This document shows, in pieces, positions 26,243-35,505 of a stretch of 64,000 bases of DNA. Source of the stretch: Amedibacillus dolichus DSM 3991. GTDB lineage: Bacteria; Bacillota_I; Bacilli_A; Erysipelotrichales; Erysipelotrichaceae. The DNA is taken from assembly GCF_000154285.1 (NCBI RefSeq), contig NZ_DS483474.1, positions 301,127-365,126 on the forward strand, in the 5' to 3' direction. The notes below the pieces were generated by a model. The model was not told where the DNA came from and searched no databases. It saw only the letters and a program-made list of their open reading frames with translations. Both the position numbers and the translations under genes were made by a program. The first letter of the stretch is position 1, and each line of letters begins with the position of its first letter.

Positions 26243-27571
26243 ATGCTACAAGACACGATTGCCGCAATCAGCACTGCCGCAGTAGATGGGGCTATTTCCA
26301 TCATACGAATGAGTGGAAATGATGCGATTGATATTGCTGATAGGCTGACTTCCATAGATTTAACGAAAAAGGCATCACATACGATTTCTTATGGCTTTAT
26401 CATTGACCCAATCACTAAGGAAGAAGTAGATGAGGTTTTGATTTCGGTTTTTCATGCACCGAAAACCTTTACCTGTGAGGATATTGTGGAAATCAACTGT
26501 CATGGCGGACGCTTTATTACCAAAAAGATTTTACAGCTTTGTTTAGCACAGGGAGCACGTCTTGCGGAAGCCGGTGAATTTACACGTCGTGCTTTTTTAC
26601 ATGGACGAATTGATTTGACACAAGCAGAAGCGATTAACGACATGATCATGGCAGATACAAATGTAAATGCACGTTTGGCAATGCATGGAATCAAGGGAAG
26701 CGTAAAGGCATTGCTTGATCCGTTGATTTCAACCATGTTGGATATGATTGCCAATATTGAAGTAAATATTGATTATCCCGAATATGATGATGTGGAGCAG
26801 TTAACGAATGAAAAGCTGTTACCTAAAGCACAGGTATGGTTAAAAAAAATAGATGAAATTTTAGATAAAGCAAACAGCGGACAAATGCTAAAGGAAGGAA
26901 TCAAAACTGCAATTATCGGAAAGCCGAATGTAGGAAAGAGCAGCTTATTGAATGCTTTGTTGGAGGAGGATAAAGCAATTGTTACCGATATTGCCGGTAC
27001 AACACGTGATATTGTAGAGGGTCGTATTCATTTATCCGGATTGACATTGCATTTGATTGATACCGCAGGAATACGTGAAACCGAAGATGTTGTGGAACAA
27101 ATCGGTATTCAACGTAGTATAAAAGCAATTGAGGAGGCACAATTGGTTATTGTGGTGCTTGATGGAAGCCGTGAAATTGATGCAGAAGATGAAAAGTTGC
27201 TTGCATTAGCTAAGGATAAAACACATATTGTTGTTTATAACAAAAGCGACTTAAAGCAACATGAAGGAATTTGTATCAGTGCCGCAAAGGGAGAAATTCA
27301 GCCGTTATTGGATAAGATTCATGAATTATACGATCATCATCAGTTGGTTGTGGAAGAGCCGCTGCTTACCAATGAGCGTCAAATCTCACAAATGCTGAAA
27401 GCAAAGCAAAGTATGCTTCAGGCAATTCAAGCCATGAATATGCAAATGACATTGGATTTGGTTGCGATTGATATTCAAGATGCTTATACGGCATTGAAGG
27501 AAATCTTAGGAGAAGTACATCATGAAGATTTGCTAGATACTTTATTTTCTAATTTTTGTTTAGGAAAATAG
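26243..27571 (+). CDS. mnmE: tRNA uridine-5-carboxymethylaminomethyl modification GTPase
   Basis: A 442-residue MnmE/TrmE. The N-terminal formyl-THF-binding domain begins DTIAAISTA. The GTPase domain shows GKPNVGKSSLLNALL (G1), DIAGTTRD (G2), DTAGI (G3) and NKSD (G4). The C terminus is FCLGK, the Cys-containing end of the family (usually FCIGK). With MnmG it modifies U34 of certain tRNAs. AAGGGGG precedes ATG 26243. In many Bacillota mnmG follows mnmE; here tatD does, 117 bp downstream. Confidence 0.97.
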   Translation: MLQDTIAAISTAAVDGAISIIRMSGNDAIDIADRLTSIDLTKKASHTISYGFIIDPITKEEVDEVLISVFHAPKTFTCEDIVEINCHGGRFITKKILQLCLAQGARLAEAGEFTRRAFLHGRIDLTQAEAINDMIMADTNVNARLAMHGIKGSVKALLDPLISTMLDMIANIEVNIDYPEYDDVEQLTNEKLLPKAQVWLKKIDEILDKANSGQMLKEGIKTAIIGKPNVGKSSLLNALLEEDKAIVTDIAGTTRDIVEGRIHLSGLTLHLIDTAGIRETEDVVEQIGIQRSIKAIEEAQLVIVVLDGSREIDAEDEKLLALAKDKTHIVVYNKSDLKQHEGICISAAKGEIQPLLDKIHELYDHHQLVVEEPLLTNERQISQMLKAKQSMLQAIQAMNMQMTLDLVAIDIQDAYTALKEILGEVHHEDLLDTLFSNFCLGK

Positions 27572-27688
27572 AGCGATTTTTATTGTTGATGAAATAGATC
27601 GAATGCTTTGACTATATTTAGGAAGAATAGCTTGTAGACTATACACAAAAAATTAAATAATATACGTAAGACAGAAATGAGGGATTTT

Positions 27689-28456
27689 ATGTATGGATTG
27701 ACAGACACGCATTGCCACATCACTGATGAACGATTATTTTCACGTATTGATGAGATAATGGAAAATGCAAAAGCGGCAGGAGTTGTACGCATGCTTGTGG
27801 TTTGTGTGGGATTTGAAGAATATGAGCGTGCTGAGCAGCTTCGAGAAAAAGGATATCCGCTAGATATTGCTTTGGGTTTCCACCCTTGTGATTTATATAA
27901 ATTCAACGAAGCGGATTATCAACATTTAGAAGAATTGGCAGCTTGTAAAAAGTTGATTGCCATTGGTGAAATCGGTTTGGATTATCATTGGGACGATGTG
28001 GCTGTCGAGGATCAAAAAATAGGATTTATCCGTCAGCTGAAGCTTGCGGAAAAATATCATCTGCCGGTACTTATTCACATGCGAGAAGCTACCAAGGATA
28101 CGGTAGAAATTCTCTTGCAGCATTCTTGTGTGGGGGTAATGCATTGTTATAGCGGAAGCTATGAAACGGCAGAAATTCTTATTCGTCATGGATATTATAT
28201 TTCGTATGGAGGCCCGCTGACGTTTAAAAATTCAAGAGGTGCCCCACAAGTAGCTGTTAAGCTTCCGATTGAGCGTTTATTGATTGAAACGGATTGTCCG
28301 TATTTAACACCGCACCCCTTTCGCGGAAAAGAAAACGAACCGAAATATATAAGCTATACATTTGAAAAGCTTTGTGAAATTCGCGATATGGAAAAAGAAG
28401 TGTTGGCAGAACAGCTAGAACAAAATTATTGTCGTTTATTCTATCAAGAGGGATAA
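27689..28456 (+). CDS. tatD: TatD family metal-dependent hydrolase
   Basis: A 255-residue TIM-barrel metal hydrolase. Metal-site motifs: DTHCHI at the N terminus, GEIGLDYH in the middle, HMRE, MHCYSG and the final ETDCPYLTPHPFRGKENEP. TatD proteins are 3'-5' exonucleases or DNases acting in repair and RNA/DNA turnover. The start is ATG 27689 because GAGGGA lies 5-6 bp upstream; ATG 27677 overlaps that site. Separate transcription from mnmE is likely. Some family members have D-Tyr-tRNA or other roles. Confidence 0.93.
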   Translation: MYGLTDTHCHITDERLFSRIDEIMENAKAAGVVRMLVVCVGFEEYERAEQLREKGYPLDIALGFHPCDLYKFNEADYQHLEELAACKKLIAIGEIGLDYHWDDVAVEDQKIGFIRQLKLAEKYHLPVLIHMREATKDTVEILLQHSCVGVMHCYSGSYETAEILIRHGYYISYGGPLTFKNSRGAPQVAVKLPIERLLIETDCPYLTPHPFRGKENEPKYISYTFEKLCEIRDMEKEVLAEQLEQNYCRLFYQEG

Positions 28457-28518
28457 AAAAACTATCGTTATGATAGCGATAATGTTATACTATTTGAGTA
28501 ACTAGGAGGAATATGATT

Positions 28519-28962
28519 ATGAAAATTGCGGTTGCCTGTGATCATGGCGGATATGATTATAAAGAAATTGTGAAAGATTTACTGTTGGAAATGGGACATG
28601 AAGTAAAGGATTTCGGGTGTCCTTCTACACAGTCGGTAGATTATACGGATTTTGCGGCACCATGTGCAAAAGCGGTAGCAAGCAAAGAATATGATCGGGG
28701 AATCGTTATTTGCGGTACCGGCATCGGTGTAAGTATTACAGCAAATAAGGTAAAGGGCATTCGTTGTGCATTGTGTAGTGATCCGGTTAGTGCACAGCTT
28801 ACTCGTTTACATAATGATTCCAATATGTTGGCTATGGGAGCACGTATCATTGGTGTAGAAATGATGAAGGAAATCGTACGTGTGTGGGTTGAAACACCTT
28901 TTTCCGAAGATGAACGTCATATTCGAAGAATCAAAAAAATCAGCGAATTGGAAAATGAATAA
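28519..28962 (+). CDS. rpiB: Ribose 5-phosphate isomerase B
   Basis: A 147-residue RpiB/LacAB family isomerase. Key blocks are VACDHGGYDYKE (substrate His/Asp region), DFGCPSTQSVDYTDFA and ICGTGIGVSITANK, with the catalytic Cys of the CGTG motif. It interconverts ribose 5-phosphate and ribulose 5-phosphate. An allose-6-phosphate or galactose-6-phosphate isomerase role is possible in this family, but there is no such operon here. AGGAGG at 28504-28509 has 9-bp spacing to ATG 28519 and only 3 bp to ATG 28513, so 28519 is chosen. TATACT near 28489 may be its -10. Confidence 0.93.
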   Translation: MKIAVACDHGGYDYKEIVKDLLLEMGHEVKDFGCPSTQSVDYTDFAAPCAKAVASKEYDRGIVICGTGIGVSITANKVKGIRCALCSDPVSAQLTRLHNDSNMLAMGARIIGVEMMKEIVRVWVETPFSEDERHIRRIKKISELENE

Positions 28963-28982
28963 AACGCAAATTGATAAACAAG

Positions 28983-29014
28983 AAATGATATGGCAAAGGC
29001 TGTATCATTTTTTT
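28983..29014 (+). terminator. Terminator after rpiB
   Basis: Stem AAATGATA / TATCATTT (28983-28990 and 29003-29010) with a 12-nt loop and a T run. It overlaps a spurious 59-codon frame, which is one reason to reject that frame. Confidence 0.8.
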
Positions 29015-29212
29015 AATGATATAGAATTTGCTTGTATATTTTATAGAAATGCTTTCACAAGTCTAATTGCTCTATTCAATCATAGCAAAAAAGAATTGAA
29101 TGCAGGTAATAGGGTGATGAAAATAAACAAATAAATTACTTTTTTCAAATATTTTCCTTATTTTTACGTATTAGATATAGTGAAGGGAACTTCAAAGCAA
29201 AAGAAAGACCTA

Positions 29213-29273
29213 GAAAGGAGGAAAAAATATATGATATATCGAATTGAGAATGCTAGAAGGATATGCTAAGCTT
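29213..29273 (+). repeat. Mini-ORF MIYRIENARRIC, copy 2, leader of the broken Rpn gene
   Basis: AGAAAGGAGG at 29212-29221 precedes ATG 29231, which opens a 12-codon frame (MIYRIENARRIC, stop at 29267-29269). DNA from the ribosome site to AGCTTT matches 18912-18973 closely. It lies 53 bp upstream of the ATG of the broken Rpn gene in the same direction, as a leader ORF would. The 358-bp stretch 28963-29321 holds this element and the rpiB terminator, and no other gene is supported. Confidence 0.5.
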
Positions 29274-29321
29274 TACATAAAGTAAGATATTAAAAACACA
29301 TAAAAAATGAGGAGGTGTGTG

Positions 29322-30294
29322 ATGAAAAGTAAAGAAGTTTTAGCATCAGTGATTCATCATCAGGATAAACAAAAAGCATACGATCGTTATTGTAAAAGAA
29401 TATTCAGCAATAAACAAATCCTAGCAAGATTATTAAAGGAATATATTGCAGAGTATAAAACACTTTCGTTAAAAGAAATCATGAAATGCTTAGGGAATGA
29501 AAAAGAAGAGTATATCAGTAATCTCAACTTGGAGGACGAAAGCGTATTAGGCTCTTTGGTACGCTATGATATATTGTTTGTAGCGGATATTCCCAAGAGT
29601 GATAAGCAACAGATGATCAATATCGAAATACAGATGAATGATCGACCCCGGATACCCGTTGCTAAAGCGAGCGGAATACTATTGCAGTCGATTGATCGTA
29701 CGCCAGAAAGAATATAAGAAGATACAAAGGGTACATTCGATATGGCTGATGCAGGAATATGCAAATAGGAAAGAAGGAGTAGCGAATCATTACAGCATGA
29801 AAGAAGAATGCTTGGGAAATAGATGGGAGGAGAAGGTAGAGAACTATGGTATGATGCATATCTTCATGTTGTATCCGAAAGGAAAATATGATGCAAAGGA
29901 TACAAGCTTTCAAAATTTGATGAATGTATTGTTTAAGAATGAGCATAGTGTAGAGGAGAAGTTGGAGATATTGAGGAAGCAGTTTGGAATAAAGGTAACA
30001 GAAACGATGGAAGAGGAGGTAGAAGAAATGAGTCATATATGTATGTATTATGAGCAGGAAGGTAAGAAAGCAGGATTGACGGAAGGCATGTTGATTGGAG
30101 AAAAGCGAGGAATGCTTATCGGAGAACGACGTGGAAAGATTTTGACACAAACAGCAAATGTAGAAAGATTGATGAAAAAGCAATTAAGTATGCAGGAAGC
30201 TTTTGAATTGCTTGGAATCGAGAAGGATATGCAAGAAAAGGTAATACAACAATTTAATCATAGCAATACCACAGAAAACAAAAGTAATATATAG
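29322..30294 (+). pseudogene. Rpn family nuclease / putative transposase, frameshifted
   Basis: Two overlapping frames together encode one Rpn-type protein. The first (29322-29717) carries MKSKEVLASVIHHQDKQKAY and the nuclease core LFVADIPKSDKQQMINIEIQ with D and E-x-Q. The second frame continues the same protein from DRPGYPLLKRAEYYCSRLI to 30294. Removing one C from CCCC at about 29646-29649 joins the two frames as NDRPGYPLLKR. There also seems to be an in-frame loss of about eight codons after SRLIVRQK, where relatives have a TEF...SEY segment. GAGGAGGTG precedes ATG 29322. The C terminus has repeated GM-LIGE-RG units. Probably inactive. Confidence 0.8.
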
Positions 30295-30328
30295 GATACA
30301 GTCGTAATTTTAGGATAGTTATTAAAAA

Positions 30329-30385
30329 TAGATTTCTATATAATCGTTTCATTTACTTATGCTTGAAATCTATCATTCTATTTTT
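30329..30385. other. Overlapping inverted repeats after the Rpn pseudogene
   Basis: TAGATTTC (30329-30336) pairs with GAAATCTA (30365-30372), and AAAAATAGA (30324-30332) can instead pair with TCTATTTTT (30377-30385). The two foldings exclude each other. The second ends in a T tract, so it can act as a terminator. The remaining DNA to 30527 shows no gene. Confidence 0.4.
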
Positions 30386-30527
30386 ATCTACAATTAAGGA
30401 AGAATTATGATTATTTACTCTTGTAATAATAAATAATGACAAAGTATAAAATTCAATTCCCTAATAAAAGAAAGATCAATCGAACCAAAACTTGATGCTT
30501 TAATATGATAATAAAGGGGTATGAACA

Positions 30528-31148
30528 TTGATTGAAGTCATTATTTTGGTAAGCGCCTTAAGTATTGACAGTTTTTTAGCATCATTTGCATATAGCAGTG
30601 AGGGCATACGCATTCCGTTTCGTTGTGCATGCTTAATTGCAGGAATAGGTGTTGGATTCTTAGGAATTTCGTTATACTGTGCAGATATTGCAAATAATTT
30701 TTTATCACCTATGCTATGTCGCAGAATATCTTGTATTATTTTTCTCTTAATGGGTTTTCATGCTTTGTTTGAGGGAGCGATTAAACGATTCCTTCGTCAT
30801 CGCCGAAATAAAGCAATGACTCTTTCTTTTCATAATATTCGTCTTGTTTTTGATATATATTTAGACGAAACGAAAGCTGATGTGGATAAAAGTAAATATT
30901 TATCTGTTAAGGAAGCGGTGTATTTAGCAATCGCATTATCACTTGATGGACTTGTGAGTGGCTTTGCTTTTGGTATTCAAATTACACAACCGGTCTATGT
31001 CTTGGTAGTTAGCTTTAGCGTTGGACTGATTTCGCTTATTGTCGGCTTTGCGATAGGTGAAAGAATAGGTAAAAAATATAAGCTTGATTGCTCGTGGTTG
31101 AGCGGTCTGCTTTTCTTGTTTTTGGCAGGGACACGCTTTTTATCCTAA
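30528..31148 (+). CDS. MntP/YtaF-like membrane protein
   Basis: A 206-residue membrane protein of the DUF204 superfamily (MntP and sporulation protein YtaF). Six membrane segments occur as two triplets, each starting with an acidic motif: ALSIDSFLASFAYSSEGIRI and ALSLDGLVSGFAFGIQ. A charged loop of about 40 residues separates the triplets, which is more YtaF-like than MntP-like. The start is TTG 30528: AAAGGGG at 30513-30519 has proper spacing to it, and no in-frame ATG exists nearby. The role may be cation export; YtaF function is not established. A true MntP is at 36408. Confidence 0.78.
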   Translation: MIEVIILVSALSIDSFLASFAYSSEGIRIPFRCACLIAGIGVGFLGISLYCADIANNFLSPMLCRRISCIIFLLMGFHALFEGAIKRFLRHRRNKAMTLSFHNIRLVFDIYLDETKADVDKSKYLSVKEAVYLAIALSLDGLVSGFAFGIQITQPVYVLVVSFSVGLISLIVGFAIGERIGKKYKLDCSWLSGLLFLFLAGTRFLS

Positions 31149-31277
31149 GGCTTGAGGATTTTTATTACCAAGCTGTAAAATCACATTGTACGAAAACATG
31201 GCTTTTCCACTGTTTTAAATTGCTAATTTTAATGGTAAGTGTTATATTTATAGAGGAAAATAGGAGGTATTTATAGT

Positions 31278-32855
31278 ATGGGTAAACGACCTGTGGTACT
31301 TGTCGTTATGGACGGCGTAGGTATCAATAATTCAGAATATGGAAATGCTGTTAATGCAGCATATAAACCAACCTTAGACGAGCTTTGGGCAAACTGTCCG
31401 AATACGGAAATCAGCGCACATGGATTGGCTGTTGGCTTACCAAGCAATGAGGATATGGGAAATAGTGAGGTAGGACACAATGCACTTGGGTGTGGACAGA
31501 TTTATTCACAAGGTGCGAAGCTGGTAAATGAAAATATCGAATCCGGTGAGATTTTCGAAACGGAAACATGGAGCGGACTTGTTAAGAACTGTGCGAATGG
31601 GAAAATGCACTTCTTAGGCTTGTTATCCGATGGAAATGTTCACTCTCACATCAATCATTTGAAGGCATTGATGAAGCGTGCCAAAGAAGATGGTGTAAAG
31701 GAGGTTCGTCTACATATTTTACTAGATGGACGTGATGTTCCGGAAACCAGTGCTTTGATTTATGTAGAGGATATTGAAAACTACATGGCAGAATTAAACG
31801 ATGATAACTTCCATGCATGTATTGCAAGCGGTGGAGGTCGTATGAGCATTACGATGGATCGCTACGAAGCAAACTGGGCAATGGTAGAAAAAGGTTGGCA
31901 TGTGCATGTATTAGGCGAAGGAAGAGAATTTGCTAGTGCAACCGAAGCAATCGAAACATATCGTGCAGAAACCGGTGTTGTCGATCAAGATCTTCCGGGC
32001 TTTGTAATCACAAAAGATGGCAAAGCGGTAGGAACGATCGAAGATGGAGACAGTGTTGTTTTATTCAACTTCAGAGGGGATCGTGCACAGGAAATTTCTT
32101 TAGCATTTGACGGTGATGAATCTTTCGATAAATTTGATCGTGTTCGCAAACCAAACGTAATGTATGCAGGTATGCTTCAGTATGATGCTGATTTGAATAT
32201 CCCACATAACTTCTTGACATATCCTCCAAAGATTAAATATACTTTGACAGAAGAGCTATGCAAGCATGGTATTCGTGAATATGCAATCAGTGAAACACAG
32301 AAATACGGACATGTTACGTATTTCTGGAATGGAAACCGTTCTGAAAAATTCGATGAGAAACTAGAGGATTATGTTGAAATCAAGTCTGATGTAGTACCTT
32401 TTGAACAGCGTCCTTGGATGAAAGCTGCGGAAATTACCGATGTGCTATGCGCAGCTATTGAATCCGGAAACTACGATTTCTTACGTACGAATTATCCAAA
32501 CGGTGATATGGTTGGACATACCGGAAACTTTGAAGCTACGGTTATCGGTGTAGAGTCTGTGGATTTACAGCTTGCACGTGTGAAGAAAGCGGTTGATGCG
32601 GTAAACGGTATCCTGATTGTTACTGCTGACCATGGTAATGCCGATGAAATGTATGAAAAGAAGAAAAAAGAAGATGCACCGATTAAGGCAAAAACTTCTC
32701 ATACGTTAAATAAGGTTCCATTTATTGTTTACGGTGCAGATGTAGAGTTAAAACAAGACGAAAATTTGGGATTATCAAATGTTGCCGCTACGGTTGCGGA
32801 CTTGCTTGGTATTGAACCGAATGAACATTGGAATCCATCAATCATTAAGAAATAA
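31278..32855 (+). CDS. gpmI: 2,3-bisphosphoglycerate-independent phosphoglycerate mutase
   Basis: A 525-residue manganese-dependent mutase of the alkaline phosphatase superfamily. It shows the N-terminal metal site VVMDGVGINNSEYGNAV, the catalytic serine in GNSEVGHNALG, and later metal ligands in NYPNGDMVGHTG and TADHGNADEM. It interconverts 3- and 2-phosphoglycerate in glycolysis. TAGGAGG lies 11 bp upstream of ATG 31278, and a terminator follows at once, so it is monocistronic. Slightly longer than the usual 510 residues. Manganese dependence ties it loosely to the mntP genes nearby. Confidence 0.96.
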   Translation: MGKRPVVLVVMDGVGINNSEYGNAVNAAYKPTLDELWANCPNTEISAHGLAVGLPSNEDMGNSEVGHNALGCGQIYSQGAKLVNENIESGEIFETETWSGLVKNCANGKMHFLGLLSDGNVHSHINHLKALMKRAKEDGVKEVRLHILLDGRDVPETSALIYVEDIENYMAELNDDNFHACIASGGGRMSITMDRYEANWAMVEKGWHVHVLGEGREFASATEAIETYRAETGVVDQDLPGFVITKDGKAVGTIEDGDSVVLFNFRGDRAQEISLAFDGDESFDKFDRVRKPNVMYAGMLQYDADLNIPHNFLTYPPKIKYTLTEELCKHGIREYAISETQKYGHVTYFWNGNRSEKFDEKLEDYVEIKSDVVPFEQRPWMKAAEITDVLCAAIESGNYDFLRTNYPNGDMVGHTGNFEATVIGVESVDLQLARVKKAVDAVNGILIVTADHGNADEMYEKKKKEDAPIKAKTSHTLNKVPFIVYGADVELKQDENLGLSNVAATVADLLGIEPNEHWNPSIIKK

Positions 32856-32860
32856 AAATG

Positions 32861-32884
32861 AACCGAGTGTATGCTCGGTTTTTT
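32861..32884 (+). terminator. Terminator of gpmI
   Basis: Compact stem AACCGAG / CTCGGTT (32861-32867 and 32874-32880), 6-nt loop, six T. Confidence 0.92.
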
Positions 32885-32989
32885 GTTGTATCAAGTGGTC
32901 TTTCAATTACAAATGTAAGGATTATAGGCTATTGGATACTTTATCTATATGTTTTAAAATAATCTATATGTTACAGTGATTGCATAGCT

Positions 32990-33019
32990 AAAAGATAAAA
33001 CACGCTGATCTAGCGTGTT
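32990..33019 (-). terminator. Terminator of msrA-Dabb unit
   Basis: Stem AACACGCT / AGCGTGTT (32999-33006 and 33012-33019) with a 5-nt loop. On the minus strand it is followed by TTATCTTTT. Confidence 0.8.
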
Positions 33020-33025
33020 GAGTTT

Positions 33026-33316
33026 TTAATAAATATAATCAACCGTAGCAGAAGCACTGCGTACCTTATGAATATAGGATTTTACTTTATGAACGTGATA
33101 GTCATTGCTTTGATAGCGTTCTAGATCCTCAGGACTATCCACCACCAATTCAAGAACGACATCATAAGAGCGTTCAGAGTGTAAATAGTCAATTCCTACT
33201 TGAAGCTCACGAATGAAATCAATATGTTCTTTCATAGATAAGAAAAGCTCTTTCACTGCTTCACAGGAGGCAGGACTATTATCTTTTAATTTTACAAATA
33301 ATACGTGTTTTACCAT
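33026..33316 (-). CDS. Dabb (stress-responsive A/B barrel) domain protein
   Basis: A 96-residue protein made of one Dabb domain: MVKHVLFVKLKDN at the start, a central ELQVGIDYLHSERSYDVVLELVVDS and an ERYQSNDYHVHKVKSYI helix. Dabb proteins are dimeric ferredoxin-like barrels of varied or unknown function. It starts 3 bp after the msrA stop with AAGGAGGAAT upstream, so it is cotranscribed with msrA. This suggests a link to oxidative stress, though this is only context. Nothing missing from the domain is apparent. Confidence 0.9.
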   Translation of the reverse strand: MVKHVLFVKLKDNSPASCEAVKELFLSMKEHIDFIRELQVGIDYLHSERSYDVVLELVVDSPEDLERYQSNDYHVHKVKSYIHKVRSASATVDYIY

Positions 33317-33319
33317 TAT

Positions 33320-33853
33320 TTATTCCTCCTTTTGCTTTTTTTTCAAAGCACAACTGTTTTTTGCTTGTTCGAAGTGAAATTGTGGAATGTGGCAATAGCC
33401 ATTTGGATTCTTATCTAAATATTTTTGATGATATTCCTCGGCAAGATAAAAGCTTTGCAAAGGAAGAGCCTCTACCACAATCGCTGCTTCGTATTGCTTC
33501 TGTAATTCGTTCAATGTTTCGTGAATGATGAAGCAGTCAATGTTTGTTGTATAATAGATGCCGCTTCGATATTGTAGCCCTTCGTCGTTTCCTTGCTTAT
33601 TGATGCTTGTCGGATCGATAATTGCAAAAAACATATTTAACAAATGACGCAGGGTAACTTGCTCGGGATCAAAGATCACATGCACACATTCCACAAAGCC
33701 ACGGGTATTTTCACAGACCTCTTCATAGGTAGGTGCAGTTCCGCTTCCGTTAGCATAGCCGACTCTTGTGGATACTACCCCGGGAATTAAAGAAAAATAT
33801 TTTTCAACGCCCCAAAAACAGCCACCGGCAAAATATATATCATGTCTTCGCAT
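33320..33853 (-). CDS. msrA: Peptide-methionine (S)-S-oxide reductase
   Basis: A 177-residue MsrA. The catalytic motif is GGCFWG with Cys12, followed by the GVVSTRVGYANG block and the substrate region GNDEGLQYRSGIYY. It repairs oxidised methionine. The C-terminal tail NSCALKKKQKEE contains one Cys that could be the resolving residue, and is otherwise short and lysine-rich. No fused or adjacent msrB is seen, but a Dabb gene follows within 3 bp. The genome's other oxidative-stress pair here is perR-rubrerythrin at 39.4 kb. Confidence 0.95.
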   Translation of the reverse strand: MRRHDIYFAGGCFWGVEKYFSLIPGVVSTRVGYANGSGTAPTYEEVCENTRGFVECVHVIFDPEQVTLRHLLNMFFAIIDPTSINKQGNDEGLQYRSGIYYTTNIDCFIIHETLNELQKQYEAAIVVEALPLQSFYLAEEYHQKYLDKNPNGYCHIPQFHFEQAKNSCALKKKQKEE

Positions 33854-33915
33854 AGTATCAGCTCCGTTTCATTGGCAATTATAGCGACTTTCCTATGGAA
33901 ACTCCAGCCATATAC

Positions 33916-35205
33916 CTAGCTTTTTTTAGGTGGCTGAGGGTAGTGCTTTTTCAAGGAGGCTAAATTGTCGGTTCTTGTATGAGCTTTGATTCGCATAAGA
34001 TTTTGAGCTAAGACCTTTTCGTAGGAGCTGTTAGTGTTTGGAATATAAAATTGTGCATTTCGCAGCTTATTTGGAAGGTATTGGATTTTATCCCATAAAT
34101 CTGAGCGATCATAGTCATAAAGATCTTCTTCCTTCATATTAACGGGAGTTAAACGCAAATATTCCGGTACACTGTAACTGCTTTTACGAATGGTGGATAG
34201 AGCGGCATCAATCGCAGCTTCACCGCTTTTGGATTTTGGTGATAAGCATAGATCAATGATCGCAACTGCTAAAGGAATTCTTCCTTCCGGAAATCCGACA
34301 CGACGAGCGGCATCAATCGCCTGAACACAGCGTGCAACCGCAGCAGGATTGCCTAAGCCGATATCCTCATAGGCAGTAACCAAGAGCCTTCGCTCAATGC
34401 TGTCCATATCGTTAGCTTCAATCATGATGCCTAAATAATAAAGAGCTGCATCGACATCACTGCCACGTATAGATTTTTGAAAGGCACTTAAAACATCGTA
34501 ATAGCCATCACCATCACGGTCCATGCTCATATTCGGAATAGAGGAATACTGCATAACCAAATCCTTGCTGATTATGCCATCACAGGCAATTGCACAAATT
34601 TCCAAGATATTTAAAGCATAGCGGATATCCCCATTGCAATGACGGGCAATAATGTCCAAAGCATCTTCCTCAATGCTTACTTCATTTTGTAATCCCTTTG
34701 GAGATTGTATGGCATTTCGTAAAGCCTGCTTAATATCTTCTTGCGTCAATGCCTTGACTTCGAATAAATGACAGCGGGAACGAATTGCAGGGTTAATGGC
34801 ATGAAGGGGATTGGAGGTGGTTGCACCAATCATAATGATAGAGCCATCTTCGATATGAGGCAGCAGTAAATCCTGCTTATCCTTATTTAAACGATGCACC
34901 TCATCGACAATGACAACTAAGCCGGGAAAATATTTGGCTTCTTCAAAGATACGATCCAAATCCTTTTTGTTTCCGCTCACAGCATTGAATAGACGATAGG
35001 GCTTGTTTAAGGTATTGGCAAGCACCATAGCTAAGGTTGTTTTTCCGGTTCCGGGAGGACCGTAAAAAATCATAGAAAACAACATATTATTTTCTACGCA
35101 CTTACGCAATACTTTTCCTTCTCCGATTAAATGCTGTTGACCGATGATCTCATCTAAGACACTTGGTCGCATCGAGAATGCTAGGGGTTCTACTCGTTTT
35201 TCCAT
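33916..35205 (-). CDS. rarA: Replication-associated recombination protein A (AAA+ ATPase)
   Basis: A 429-residue RarA/MgsA/WRNIP1-type clamp-loader-like ATPase. Walker A is GPPGTGKTT, Walker B is VVIVDEVHR, and the sensor region reads IGATTSNP. The C-terminal part contains SFQKSIRGSDVDAALYYLG-like helices (here AFQKSIRGSDVDAALYYLG) and the ENP..ARCVQAID region of the tetramerisation domain. RarA acts at stalled replication forks and in recombination. It stands alone, opposite in direction to the 35.5-kb genes. Family assignment is clear and the length typical. Confidence 0.95.
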   Translation of the reverse strand: MEKRVEPLAFSMRPSVLDEIIGQQHLIGEGKVLRKCVENNMLFSMIFYGPPGTGKTTLAMVLANTLNKPYRLFNAVSGNKKDLDRIFEEAKYFPGLVVIVDEVHRLNKDKQDLLLPHIEDGSIIMIGATTSNPLHAINPAIRSRCHLFEVKALTQEDIKQALRNAIQSPKGLQNEVSIEEDALDIIARHCNGDIRYALNILEICAIACDGIISKDLVMQYSSIPNMSMDRDGDGYYDVLSAFQKSIRGSDVDAALYYLGIMIEANDMDSIERRLLVTAYEDIGLGNPAAVARCVQAIDAARRVGFPEGRIPLAVAIIDLCLSPKSKSGEAAIDAALSTIRKSSYSVPEYLRLTPVNMKEEDLYDYDRSDLWDKIQYLPNKLRNAQFYIPNTNSSYEKVLAQNLMRIKAHTRTDNLASLKKHYPQPPKKS

Positions 35206-35505
35206 AACTCTATTTTAGCATAATCCCTAACCGAAGAAAATAACATTGTGGTATATCCCCTATGGTATGCCGTAAATGGCTTACATAGAGCTATCTTTTT
35301 TCTTTACTACGATATATAGGCATGAAAGCACAACATTGCTTTATGGAATGATATTCTTCTCAAATAAGCAAACCTTTTTTTGACTTCGGAAATATGTGGA
35401 TAACGAGTGAAAAGTAATGAATATTGGTAAGGAGTATGCTATCATTGTTTTATAAAATTGTCAGACAGCTTTTAAATTTTTTGTTTGTTGGAAAGGAGGA
35501 ATTTT
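35206..35505. other. 300-bp intergenic region
   Basis: No gene or RNA that I can support. The right part has the ribosome site GAAAGGAGG for the next gene, and TATCAT near 35440 preceded by TATGC as a candidate extended -10 promoter. The left part is the divergent promoter area of rarA. Confidence 0.4.

Noticed and set aside
28880..29134. 84-codon frame overlapping the 3' end of rpiB
   Set aside because: No ribosome site fits, and the rpiB terminator (28983-29014) lies inside it; the peptide has no recognisable features.
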